Origin: Pseudomonadota bacterium
Lineage (GTDB): Bacteria > Pseudomonadota > Alphaproteobacteria > Sphingomonadales > Sphingomonadaceae
Reading direction: 5' to 3'
Assembly: GCA_947474905.1 (NCBI GenBank)
Contig: CANJKQ010000002.1
Span: 1 to 12,312 of the forward strand
Length of the DNA stretch: 12,312 nucleotides
Position numbers and translations under genes: made by a program. Positions 5,293-12,311 of the stretch are shown piece by piece. Every line of letters begins with the position of its first letter. Position 1 is the stretch's first letter. The notes under the pieces were generated by a model. It did no database searches. It saw only the letters and a list, made by a program, of their open reading frames with translations, and had not been told where the DNA came from.

Positions 5293-5810
5293 CCGGCGCC
5301 GCGGCCCCCCGTGTGCGCGGCGGCCCGACGCCGACCGCGCGCCAGCAAGACAATCTCACCCATGTCGAACTGACCTGGGTCGAGAAGAAGATCGAGAACT
5401 GGATCCGCTTTGGCGCGCACGCCCACGAACAGATTCTCGATCGCCGTCGGCGTGTCCTGTCTTTTCGTCCCGGCGCGGTCTTCGCCTTCGTGCGCTGGGC
5501 ATCGAATGACTTCGGCACGACCATCTCGCGCATTGACATCGTGCGCTCGGTTGCGCGCGGCGAGGCGTACCAGACGCTGCCGTTCGTCCGTCCTGGCGGC
5601 GACATCCTGCTGAAGGTCGAGAGCTGGCCCAGGGTCGAGCGCGTGCTGCAGGCGATCGACGCCATCGAGCACATCGGCATCGATCCCGAAGCGGTCTCGC
5701 CCGATCATTGGCGTCACGTCCACAACCGGCTGACCGCCGGACATGAGCCGCGCACCTACACGCTCGACCATCATCGCGCGTTCTTGGCTCGCCGGAGGGC
5801 CGAGCCGTGA
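5289..5810 (+). CDS. DUF2840 domain protein
   Basis: The 173-residue protein matches the DUF2840 family, conserved between parA-type genes and traF in proteobacterial ICEs. Recognisable segments are LTHVELTWVEKKIENWIRFG (23-42), FRPGAVFAFVRWASNDFGT (about 59-77), SRIDIVRSVARGEAYQTLPFVRPGG (80-104) and a closing WPRVERVLQAIDAIEHIGIDPEAVSPDHWRH block. It has no signal peptide or membrane segment, so it is probably cytoplasmic. No activity is known to me. The start ATG 5289 overlaps the previous stop, with AAGGAG at 5277-5282 upstream. Its TGA overlaps the traF GTG. Confidence 0.85.
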   Translation: MTGAAAPRVRGGPTPTARQQDNLTHVELTWVEKKIENWIRFGAHAHEQILDRRRRVLSFRPGAVFAFVRWASNDFGTTISRIDIVRSVARGEAYQTLPFVRPGGDILLKVESWPRVERVLQAIDAIEHIGIDPEAVSPDHWRHVHNRLTAGHEPRTYTLDHHRAFLARRRAEP

Positions 5811-6352
5811 GCCGCGCTGCGCTTCTCCTCGCGACAACGCTCGCAGCGCTTGGCGTTGGCTATCCCGGCCTTACGCCGATGCCGATCAAGCTGATCTGGA
5901 ACGCATCGGCGAGCGCGCCCATCGGCTTCTATTCAACCGACTTCGACGGGCCGTTCGACGTTACCGATCTCGTTGCGGTCGATGCGCCGGAGCCGCTCGC
6001 GACCTTCCTCGCCGAGCGCGGCTACCTGCCCAAGGGCGTGCCGCTGATGAAGCGCATCCTCGCCGTCTCCGGGCAGACCGTTTGCCGTTCGAACCTCACT
6101 ATCACCGTCGATGGTGTGGAGGTCGGTGCGGCACTGGAGCGCGATCGCGCAGGCCGCGATCTTCCCGTCTGGCAAGGCTGCCGCCGGGTCCAGACTGGCG
6201 AAGTCTTCCTCATGAACTGGCAGGTCCGCGACAGCCTCGACGGCCGCTACTTCGGCTTGATCTCAACCGACCAGATCATCGGCCGTGCCGTCCCGCTGTG
6301 GACTGATGAAGACGGCACCGGCCGCTTCGAATGGCGTGCGCCGACACGCTGA
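5807..6352 (+). CDS. traF: TraF, conjugal S26-family signal peptidase
   Basis: The 181-residue protein has an N-terminal hydrophobic segment (AALLLATTLAALGVGYPG, about 4-21) serving as a membrane anchor. It then has the S26 motifs: NASASAPIGFY (32-42) holding the likely catalytic Ser36, and LMKRILAVSGQTV (80-92) holding the likely catalytic Lys82. GEVFLMNWQVRDSLDGRYFGLISTDQIIGRAVPLW (about 137-171) is the conserved C-terminal box. TraF proteins mature the conjugative pilin, in RP4-type systems by forming cyclic TrbC. The start is GTG 5807, overlapping the DUF2840 stop (GTGA). No pilin gene is in the window, so the substrate must be encoded elsewhere. Confidence 0.93.
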   Translation: MSRAALLLATTLAALGVGYPGLTPMPIKLIWNASASAPIGFYSTDFDGPFDVTDLVAVDAPEPLATFLAERGYLPKGVPLMKRILAVSGQTVCRSNLTITVDGVEVGAALERDRAGRDLPVWQGCRRVQTGEVFLMNWQVRDSLDGRYFGLISTDQIIGRAVPLWTDEDGTGRFEWRAPTR

Positions 6353-6421
6353 CCGCCTTCCCATTCGGCGGGAGCGGTGCTCGCCGATGGCTATCCCAAT
6401 CCCACCGCGAAGGAAACTGAC

Positions 6422-6769
6422 ATGCCCCAGATTGGCGAATTCACGCGCGACGAGACCGGCTTCGTCGGGCATCTGACGACGCTGGTTTTGAACCAGGACG
6501 TCATAATCATCGCAGCCGAACCGACCGAGGTTGAGAACGCACCGCAGTATCGCGTGCATGTCTTCGACGGCATGAACAATGAGCCGGGCGCGGAGATCGG
6601 CGCCGGATGGAAACGCTCCGGCGAGAAGGCCGGCGAATACGTAGCGCTGCTGATCGACGATCCGACATTCCCGCACCCGATCCGCGCCAACCTCTTCCTC
6701 GACGACGATGCCGGCTCGGCCTGGTCGCTGCATTGGTCGCGTCCGCGCGATCGCGGCGAGAAGGACTGA
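6422..6769 (+). CDS. DUF736 family protein (second copy)
   Basis: This 115-residue paralogue of the protein at 791-1114 begins MPQIGEFTRDETGFVG and repeats the same landmarks: IGxF at the N-terminus, PGAEIGAGWKRSG in the middle and IDDPTFPHPIRANLF followed by WSLHWSRPRDRG at the end. It is more acidic and has a different central sequence (LNQDVIIIAAEPTEVENAPQYRVHVFDG), so the two copies are old paralogues, not a recent duplication. ATG 6422 is chosen because AAGGAAA at 6410-6416 precedes it and the family starts MxxIGxF. It lies in the transfer operon, 3 bases before the lytic transglycosylase gene. Confidence 0.9.
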   Translation: MPQIGEFTRDETGFVGHLTTLVLNQDVIIIAAEPTEVENAPQYRVHVFDGMNNEPGAEIGAGWKRSGEKAGEYVALLIDDPTFPHPIRANLFLDDDAGSAWSLHWSRPRDRGEKD

Positions 6770-6772
6770 CCG

Positions 6773-7546
6773 ATGCTTGGCTCTCGTCAACCGACGAGCC
6801 GTTCGATTGCGTCCGGGCCGCGCTGCGCTGCCCGGCGCATGGCTCTCCTTCTCCTTTCCGGCCTCACCCTCGCGAGCATCATGCCGGCGATCACGATGGC
6901 GAAGGACTTGGGCGCCGCTCAACCGTCGCCACGCGATCCCTATGGCGATTATATCGCCGAGGCTTCGCAGCGCTTCCGCGTTCCGATCGGATGGATCAGG
7001 GCGGTGATGCGTGCCGAAAGTGCAGGCGATCCACGCGTCCTTTCGCCGAAGGGCGCAATGGGCCTGATGCAGATCATGCCGCCGACCTGGGCAGGCTTGC
7101 GCCTTCGCCACCGTCTCGGCGCTGATCCTTACGATCCGCATGACAACATCATCGCCGGCGCCGGTTACATCCGCGAGCTGTTCGATCGCTACGGATCGCC
7201 CGGCTGGATCGCGGCCTACAATGCCGGTCCTGGTCGTTACGAGGACTCGCTGAAGGGCCGCGCGCTGCCCGCGGAAACGCGCGCCTATGTCGCCATCGTC
7301 GCACCGTCGGTGACCAGCGGCGATGCGACTTGGCCGATCGTGGTAGCCGCGGCCGATCCACTCGCCTGGACACGCGCGCCACTGTTCATCGCGCAAGCTG
7401 AGCGCATATCGATGGCTGGTCCCGTGCCGGCCGAGCGCGCTTCCGGTGCCGCGATGACGACATCGTCCGTGCGCGATGTTTCCGCCATCGAACCGCAATC
7501 GGGCGGGCTGTTTGTGCCGCGCTCCGGCGGGAGGAATGCGCCATGA
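6773..7546 (+). CDS. Conjugal lytic transglycosylase (VirB1/TrbN type)
   Basis: The 257-residue protein has an N-terminal export signal (hydrophobic core MALLLLSGLTLASIMPAITM, about 23-42, probable cleavage after A43). An SLT domain spans about residues 57-165: catalytic Glu82 in MRAESAGDP, GAMGLMQIMPPTW (94-106), DPHDNIIAGAGYIREL (121-136) and AYNAGPGRY (148-156). It should act in the periplasm, opening peptidoglycan for the conjugation channel. The C-terminal 90 residues are Ala/Pro-rich and poorly conserved. Two starts are possible, ATG 6773 (AAGGA upstream) and ATG 6839 (Met23), the latter giving a more usual signal peptide. The end overlaps a short ORF by ATGA. Confidence 0.9.
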   Translation: MLGSRQPTSRSIASGPRCAARRMALLLLSGLTLASIMPAITMAKDLGAAQPSPRDPYGDYIAEASQRFRVPIGWIRAVMRAESAGDPRVLSPKGAMGLMQIMPPTWAGLRLRHRLGADPYDPHDNIIAGAGYIRELFDRYGSPGWIAAYNAGPGRYEDSLKGRALPAETRAYVAIVAPSVTSGDATWPIVVAAADPLAWTRAPLFIAQAERISMAGPVPAERASGAAMTTSSVRDVSAIEPQSGGLFVPRSGGRNAP

Positions 7547-7794
7547 GCGGCCCGGTTCCCGATCGCACGATAGCGGGCTCCGGCGTGTCATGGGGTGCGC
7601 AGAGGGTGGAGGCAGGCAACACGACCGGACGATGGCGAGATAAAAAGCCGCGAGGTGCGGCTTCGGTCGGTTGTGCTGTTTCAATAGGTTATGGCCCGCT
7701 TTCGCGAGGTGCGGGATTTCCGCGCACCTCGCGGCGACGCCTGTTCCTCCGCGATTTCATGCGCTTGACGCGATGTGCGGGCTCTGAGCCATGA
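7543..7794 (+). CDS. Short ORF between slt and the relaxase gene, doubtful as a protein
   Basis: This 83-residue frame links the neighbouring genes with ATGA overlaps at both ends (stop of slt within 7543-7546, start of the relaxase within 7791-7794), with GGGAGGA at 7529-7535 upstream, so it could be translated in the operon. The product is basic and rich in Gly and Arg, with no motif I recognise. The DNA it spans carries a cluster of direct and inverted repeats that look like an origin of transfer, plus an inverted iteron-like copy, so the frame may stay open only by composition. I cannot tell whether the protein exists. Confidence 0.4.
   Translation: MSGPVPDRTIAGSGVSWGAQRVEAGNTTGRWRDKKPRGAASVGCAVSIGYGPLSRGAGFPRTSRRRLFLRDFMRLTRCAGSEP
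7554..7569 (-). repeat. Inverted fourth copy of the repA iteron-like repeat
   Basis: GGTTCCCGATCGCACG on the + strand is the reverse complement of CGTGCGATCGGGAACC, one base different from the first repA repeat (CGTGCCATCGGGAACC). Similarity extends past it: both this copy and the second repA copy are followed by a short G then C run. It lies about 3.4 kb from the repA array, near the oriT candidate. Confidence 0.6.
7641..7740. other. oriT: Candidate origin of transfer (oriT) with hairpins
   Basis: CGCGAGGTGCGG occurs twice directly (7649-7660 and 7703-7714), and CGCACCTCGCG (7723-7733) is an inverted copy. This makes an 11-bp perfect hairpin (7703-7713 with 7723-7733, 9-base loop). The first copy also lies in a small hairpin, AAGCCGC (7645-7651) with GCGGCTT (7657-7663). 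Between the copies is a repeat-free, relatively AT-rich stretch (about 7666-7692) where a nick site could lie. Location just upstream of a relaxase gene fits an oriT. The left hairpin followed by T on the minus strand also resembles a leftward terminator. Confidence 0.5.
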
Positions 7795-9530
7795 GCGGCG
7801 AGGACGATTTCCGCATCCGGCCTGGTCGCATCCGCTCATCCAGCGCGCAACGCGCCCGACCCTTCATCGCGCAGGCGCTCGCCGCCGCGCAGAAGGCCGG
7901 CGCCCGTATCTCTCGCACTGGCCGGATCAGTTCCGGCAACCGCTCGACCTTCGGGCGCGGCCGCACGGCGAGCGTGCGCGCCAATCGTCTGCTGACGGGC
8001 CGCTCGCGCATCGTCGTCATCAAGACCCGGCTCGTTCGCCATCACGCCCGCGCCGCGCCGCTTGCCGCCCATCTGAGCTATCTGCGCCGCGAGGGCGTCA
8101 CCCGTGACGGGGAGAAGGCCCGGCTGTTCGGGCCGGAGACCGATGACGCCGATGGCCGCGGCTTCGCCGAGCGATGCCAGGACGACCGGCATCATTTCCG
8201 CTTCATCGTCTCGCCGGAAGACGCCGTCGACATGGCGGACCTCAAATCCTTCGCCCGCGACCTGATGGGCCAGATGGAAAAGGATCTCGGCACCAAGCTC
8301 GATTGGGCCGCGGTCGATCACTGGAACACCGACAATCCGCACGTCCACATCATCCTGCGCGGCCGCGCTGATGACGGGCAGGACCTCGTCATCTCGCGCG
8401 ACTACATCAAGGAAGGGATGCGCGCCCGCGCGGCCGATCTGGTCACGCAGGAATTGGGGCCGCGCACGGATCTCGACATCCGTCGCAATCTGGAGCGTCA
8501 GGTCGAGGCGGAGCGCTGGACCCAGCTCGATCGGCAGCTTGTTCGCGACGGCCGCGACGGAGGCGTCATCGACATGGCGCCTGATCCGAGCATCCGGCCT
8601 GACGAGTATCATGCTCTGAAGGTTGGGCGGCTTCGCAAGCTGGAAACACTTGGCCTCGCCGAGCAGGTCGGCCCCGGCCAGTGGATGATCGACGGCAGGG
8701 CCGAGGCGACGCTGCGCGAGCTCGGCGAGCGCGGCGACATAATCAAGCGGATGCACCGGGCGCTGACCGAGCGCGGCATCGAGCGCGGTTCGGCCAGCTA
8801 TGTACTGGCGGCAGAGAGTCTGGATACGCCAGTCACCGGCCGGCTGGTCGATCGCGGCCTCGACGACGAGTTGAAGGGCACGGCCTATGCCGTGGTCGAT
8901 GGTGTCGATGGCCGGACGCATCACATCAAGCTCCCCGACCTCGATGCGGCCGGCGACAGCGCGCCGGGCTCGATCGTCGAGCTGCGCAGGTTTGACGACG
9001 CGCAGGGGCAGCGGCGCGTCGCGATCGCCGCGCGCTCCGATCTCGATATCGACCGCCAGATCACGGCGTCGGGCGCGACCTGGCTCGACCGGCAGAATAT
9101 CGCCCGCGAGCCGGCTGCCCTGTCCGAGGGCGGGTTCGGCGCCGAGGTTCGGCAAGCCTTGGAGCGCCGGGCCGATCATCTGGTCGGACAGGGCTTCGGC
9201 GAGCGTCATGGCCAGCGCGTCACCTTCACACGCAACCTGATCGACACGCTGCGTCGCCGCGAGTTGGAGGCGCTTGGCGAGAAGCTCGCCGCCGAGACCG
9301 GCCAGCCGTTCAATCGCGCGGCCAGCGGCGAATATGTCGCCGGGTCCTACCGCCAGCGCTTCACGCTCGCGTCGGGGCGGTTCGCCATGTTGGACGACGG
9401 CCTCGGCTTCCAGCTCGTGCCGTGGACGCCCTCCCTCGAAAAGCAGCTCGGCAAGCACGTCTCCGGCGTCGCCCGCGATGACGGCGGCATTGACTGGAGC
9501 TTCGGCCGCAAGCGCGGCCTTGGCCTCTGA
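7791..9530 (+). CDS. rlxS: Relaxase/mobilization nuclease, DUF3363 (RlxS-like)
   Basis: The 579-residue protein matches the DUF3363-containing relaxase family. The basic N-terminus (1-75) leads to the nuclease core: VVIKTRLVRHHARAAPLAAHLSYLRREGV (about 75-103) with Tyr97 as a candidate catalytic tyrosine, HHFRFIVSPEDA (134-145), and DHWNTDNPHVHIILRG (176-191) carrying the metal-binding histidines of the 3H motif (including His184 and His186). The DUF3363 region covers the C-terminal half, with YVAGSYRQRFTLASGRFAMLDDGLGFQLVPW (about 521-551). It should nick oriT, bind the 5' end and pilot the strand through TraG. Length is normal and the frame intact. It overlaps the preceding short ORF by ATGA and lies 24 bases before traG. 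Catalytic assignments are from motif position only. Confidence 0.92.
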   Translation: MSGEDDFRIRPGRIRSSSAQRARPFIAQALAAAQKAGARISRTGRISSGNRSTFGRGRTASVRANRLLTGRSRIVVIKTRLVRHHARAAPLAAHLSYLRREGVTRDGEKARLFGPETDDADGRGFAERCQDDRHHFRFIVSPEDAVDMADLKSFARDLMGQMEKDLGTKLDWAAVDHWNTDNPHVHIILRGRADDGQDLVISRDYIKEGMRARAADLVTQELGPRTDLDIRRNLERQVEAERWTQLDRQLVRDGRDGGVIDMAPDPSIRPDEYHALKVGRLRKLETLGLAEQVGPGQWMIDGRAEATLRELGERGDIIKRMHRALTERGIERGSASYVLAAESLDTPVTGRLVDRGLDDELKGTAYAVVDGVDGRTHHIKLPDLDAAGDSAPGSIVELRRFDDAQGQRRVAIAARSDLDIDRQITASGATWLDRQNIAREPAALSEGGFGAEVRQALERRADHLVGQGFGERHGQRVTFTRNLIDTLRRRELEALGEKLAAETGQPFNRAASGEYVAGSYRQRFTLASGRFAMLDDGLGFQLVPWTPSLEKQLGKHVSGVARDDGGIDWSFGRKRGLGL

Positions 9531-9554
9531 TCCCTCGCAGAAAGACCCATCGCT

Positions 9555-11540
9555 ATGTCCGCTACGAAAATTCTCTGGGGCCAGATCCTCACCGTCTTCG
9601 CCATCGTGCTCATCACGACCTGGGGCGCGACCGAGTGGGTCGCCTGGCGGCTCGCCTTCCAGCCCGAGCTGGGGCAACCATGGTTCCGGCTGCTCGGGTT
9701 TCCCTTCTATCTGCCACCCTCCTTTTTCTGGTGGTGGTACGGCTTCGATGCCTATGCGCCGGCGATCTTTGTCGAGGGCGCCTACATCGCGGCGTCGGGC
9801 GGCTTCATCTCGATCGCGGTCGCAATCGGCATGTCGGTCTGGCGGGCGCGCGAAGCCAAGAAGGTGGAGACCTATGGCTCGGCGCGATGGGCCGAACGGC
9901 AGGAGGTGCAGGCCGCCGGCTTGCTCGGCGCCGATGGCGTCGTGCTCGGCCGATATGATCGCGACTACCTCCGCCACGACGGGCCGGAGCATGTGCTGTG
10001 CTTCGCGCCAACCCGCAGCGGCAAGGGCGTCGGACTGGTGGTGCCGTCGCTGTTGACTTGGCCCGGCTCGGCCATCGTCCACGACATCAAGGGCGAGAAC
10101 TGGACCCTCACCGCCGGCTTCCGCGCCAGGCATGGCCGCGTCCTGCTGTTCGATCCGACCAACGCCAAATCGTCGGCCTACAATCCGCTGCTCGAGGTGC
10201 GCCGCGGCGAATGGGAAGTCCGCGACGTTCAGAACATCGCCGACATCCTGGTCGATCCCGAAGGCTCATTGGAGAAGCGCAACCACTGGGAAAAGACCAG
10301 CCACGCGCTACTGGTCGGCGCCATCCTCCATGTCCTCTACGCCGAAGCGGACAAGACGCTCGCTGGTGTCGCGGCATTTCTGTCGGACCCGAAGCGCCCG
10401 ATCGAGTCCACCCTCGCGGCGATGATGAAGACGGCACATCTCGGTGAAGCCGGCCCGCATCCCGTCATCGCCAGCGCGGCGCGCGAGCTGCTCAACAAGA
10501 GCGACAATGAGCGATCGGGCGTGCTGAGCACCGCCATGTCGTTCCTCGGCCTCTACCGTGATCCCGTCGTCGCCGAGGTGACGCGGCGCTGCGATTGGCG
10601 CATCACGGATATCGTTGGCGGCAAGCATCCGACCACGCTCTACCTGGTCGTGCCGCCCTCCGACATCAATCGCACCAAACCGCTGATCCGATTGATCCTC
10701 AATCAGGTCGGCCGCCGCCTGACGGAGGATCTGCAGGCGAAAGCCGGCCGCCATCGGCTGCTGCTGATGCTGGACGAGTTTCCGGCGTTGGGACGGCTCG
10801 ACTTCTTCGAGTCCGCGCTGGCCTTCATGGCGGGCTATGGCCTCAAGAGCTTCCTGATCGCCCAGAGCCTCAACCAGATCGAAAAAGCCTACGGCGCGAA
10901 CAATTCGATCCTCGACAACTGCCATGTGCGCGTCAGCTTCGCCACCAACGACGAACGCACTGCCAAGCGCGTGTCGGATGCGCTCGGCACCGCGACCGAG
11001 ATGAAGGCGATGCGGAACTATGCCGGACATCGGCTCTCGCCCTGGCTCGGGCACCTCATGGTCTCGCGCTCGGAGACGGCCCGCCAGTTGCTCACACCCG
11101 GCGAGATCATGCAGCTCCCGCCGACCGACGAGATCGTCATGGCCGCGGGCACGCCACCGATCCGCGCGAAGAAGGCGCGCTACTATGAGGACGCCCGCTT
11201 CAAAGAGCGCATCCTGCCGCCGCCTGCGCTCGCGCAGCCGAAACAGGGTCGTGCTGACGATTGGACCGCGCTCCCGCTCCCGGCTCGGCCTGTGATCGCC
11301 GAGGAGAAGCGGGAGACGGAGACGGGCGAGGAAGATCCAACCGAATCCGAGCGTCGCCAGCAGCCCGAATTGAGCCGCGTGAAGCCTGTCGAGAAGAAGG
11401 CGCCGATCGAGAATGAGTTCGAGATCGGCCTTGCCGACGAGGCCGAGGATGACGCCGCCCACAACAGCCGGATGAACCGACTGATGCAGGGTGTCGCGCG
11501 TCAGGTGTCGCTCGATCCCGGTGACGGCATGGAGCTTTGA
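9555..11540 (+). CDS. traG: TraG/VirD4 type IV coupling protein
   Basis: The 661-residue protein is a full-length coupling ATPase. Membrane segments lie at about residues 9-25 and 67-95, after which comes ETYGSARWAE (105-114), the usual entry to the cytoplasmic domain. Walker A is APTRSGKGVG (151-160), followed by VHDIKGENW (175-183). Walker B is LLLMLDEFPALGRL (402-415), and AQSLNQIEKAYG (436-447) and NCHVRVSFATND follow as conserved ATPase motifs. The C-terminal 110 residues are charged and probably disordered. It recruits the relaxase-DNA complex to the type IV secretion channel at the inner membrane. Its gene directly follows the relaxase gene and precedes a CopG-like gene, the conserved order of this ICE family. 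Confidence 0.95.
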   Translation: MSATKILWGQILTVFAIVLITTWGATEWVAWRLAFQPELGQPWFRLLGFPFYLPPSFFWWWYGFDAYAPAIFVEGAYIAASGGFISIAVAIGMSVWRAREAKKVETYGSARWAERQEVQAAGLLGADGVVLGRYDRDYLRHDGPEHVLCFAPTRSGKGVGLVVPSLLTWPGSAIVHDIKGENWTLTAGFRARHGRVLLFDPTNAKSSAYNPLLEVRRGEWEVRDVQNIADILVDPEGSLEKRNHWEKTSHALLVGAILHVLYAEADKTLAGVAAFLSDPKRPIESTLAAMMKTAHLGEAGPHPVIASAARELLNKSDNERSGVLSTAMSFLGLYRDPVVAEVTRRCDWRITDIVGGKHPTTLYLVVPPSDINRTKPLIRLILNQVGRRLTEDLQAKAGRHRLLLMLDEFPALGRLDFFESALAFMAGYGLKSFLIAQSLNQIEKAYGANNSILDNCHVRVSFATNDERTAKRVSDALGTATEMKAMRNYAGHRLSPWLGHLMVSRSETARQLLTPGEIMQLPPTDEIVMAAGTPPIRAKKARYYEDARFKERILPPPALAQPKQGRADDWTALPLPARPVIAEEKRETETGEEDPTESERRQQPELSRVKPVEKKAPIENEFEIGLADEAEDDAAHNSRMNRLMQGVARQVSLDPGDGMEL

Positions 11541-11547
11541 GATCACC

Positions 11548-11979
11548 ATGTCGAAACCTTCGAAAAAGCAGCGCCTGTCTGTCTATCTCGATCCCGCCGT
11601 GATGCGCCGGCTCGCCGAACATGCTGCGCGTCGCGATCATTCGCGATCGTTGATCGCGGAAGCCGCCATCGAATCCTTCCTCTCCCCGGATGCGGCTGAA
11701 CGACAGGAGGCGGCGATTACCAAGCGCCTCGACCAGCTCGATCGCCGCATGACGCGGATGGAACGCGATCTCGGCATCTCCGTCGAGATGCTGGCGGTGT
11801 TCGTGCGGTTTTGGGTCGCGACGACGCCGGCCTTGCCGGAGCCTGCCGCGCAGGCTGCACGTGCAAAGGCCGGCGAGCGCTACGATCAATTCGTCACCGC
11901 GCTCGGCCGTCGCCTCGCAAAGGGGCCGAAGCTACGGCAGGAGATTTCCGAGGACGTCGCCGCCGACGGTGAGCCGTAG
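11548..11979 (+). CDS. CopG-like ribbon-helix-helix protein downstream of traG
   Basis: The 143-residue protein starts MSKPSKKQRLSVYLDPAVMRRLAEHAARRDHSRSLIAEAA-like, a ribbon-helix-helix domain (about residues 8-46, strand QRLSVYLD). A predicted helical stretch with heptad-like leucines follows (KRLDQLDRRMTRMERDLG, about 58-76), then a hydrophobic segment (VEMLAVFVRFWVATTPAL) and an Ala/Arg-rich tail. Genes of this type sit between traG and trbB in many proteobacterial ICEs; the role is unproven but may be regulatory or an oriT accessory. ATG 11548 is 7 bases past the traG stop; the longer frame start at 11491 lies inside traG. The usual trbB gene does not follow. Confidence 0.88.
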   Translation: MSKPSKKQRLSVYLDPAVMRRLAEHAARRDHSRSLIAEAAIESFLSPDAAERQEAAITKRLDQLDRRMTRMERDLGISVEMLAVFVRFWVATTPALPEPAAQAARAKAGERYDQFVTALGRRLAKGPKLRQEISEDVAADGEP

Positions 11980-12014
11980 TACGTGGCCGTCAATCCAACC
12001 GGATCGGCGCAGGA

Positions 12015-12311
12015 TCATCCTTCGACAAATCGCGCCAGGTTTTCGAGAGTCGAACGAAGCCCGACATCGTGGTCCGCTTTGCTTATTCCGATCGGCACAT
12101 TCTCGGCGATGATCGAGACATCAGTGCCGCCCGCCACAGGCGACAGGCTCCACGTCATTTGCATCTCGCCGGCGAAAGCCGGATCATCGGACTGAAACGT
12201 CACGATCTGAACGACGCGATGATTTGGGATCAGCTCTGCGAAGCGACCTTCGACGACATCAGTGTCGTCGGAGGTCTTGCCTGCGCTAGGATGATCCCCG
12301 CGATAGGTCAG
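12015..12311 (-). CDS. SRPBCC/AHSA1-like protein, partial at the window edge
   Basis: On the minus strand a frame enters at the right edge and ends at TGA (12017-12015 in + coordinates), giving 98 visible residues. Landmarks are LTYRGDHPSAGKTSDD, VVEGRFAELIPNHRVVQIVTF, SDDPAFAGEMQMTWSLSPVAGGTDVSI and the ending GLRSTLENLARFVEG. These are characteristic of the C-terminal half of SRPBCC proteins of the AHSA1 (Hsp90 ATPase activator-like) type, with hydrophobic-ligand binding folds. An apparent start at 12203 is only an internal GTG; the domain continues upstream of it. The gene converges on the conjugation operon and has no link to transfer, so it is cargo or host chromosome. Confidence 0.8.
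   Translation of the reverse strand: MTYRGDHPSAGKTSDDTDVVEGRFAELIPNHRVVQIVTFQSDDPAFAGEMQMTWSLSPVAGGTDVSIIAENVPIGISKADHDVGLRSTLENLARFVEG

Noticed and set aside
7645..7663. Leftward intrinsic terminator (GC stem followed by T run on the minus strand)
   Set aside because: The shape fits, but no minus-strand gene is present to terminate, and the repeat unit recurs at 7703 and 7723, which fits a transfer origin better.
7836..10133. Very long open frame on the minus strand (765 codons)
   Set aside because: It lies opposite the relaxase and traG genes, which have clear domain motifs. GC-rich codon bias keeps the antisense frame open; the translation shows no known domain.
12251..12270. Inverted repeat CGACGACA-tcag-TGTCGTCG near the right edge
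   Set aside because: It lies inside the SRPBCC coding frame, where GAC and GTC codons for a DDTDVV run explain it. It has no T tract and no regulatory context.
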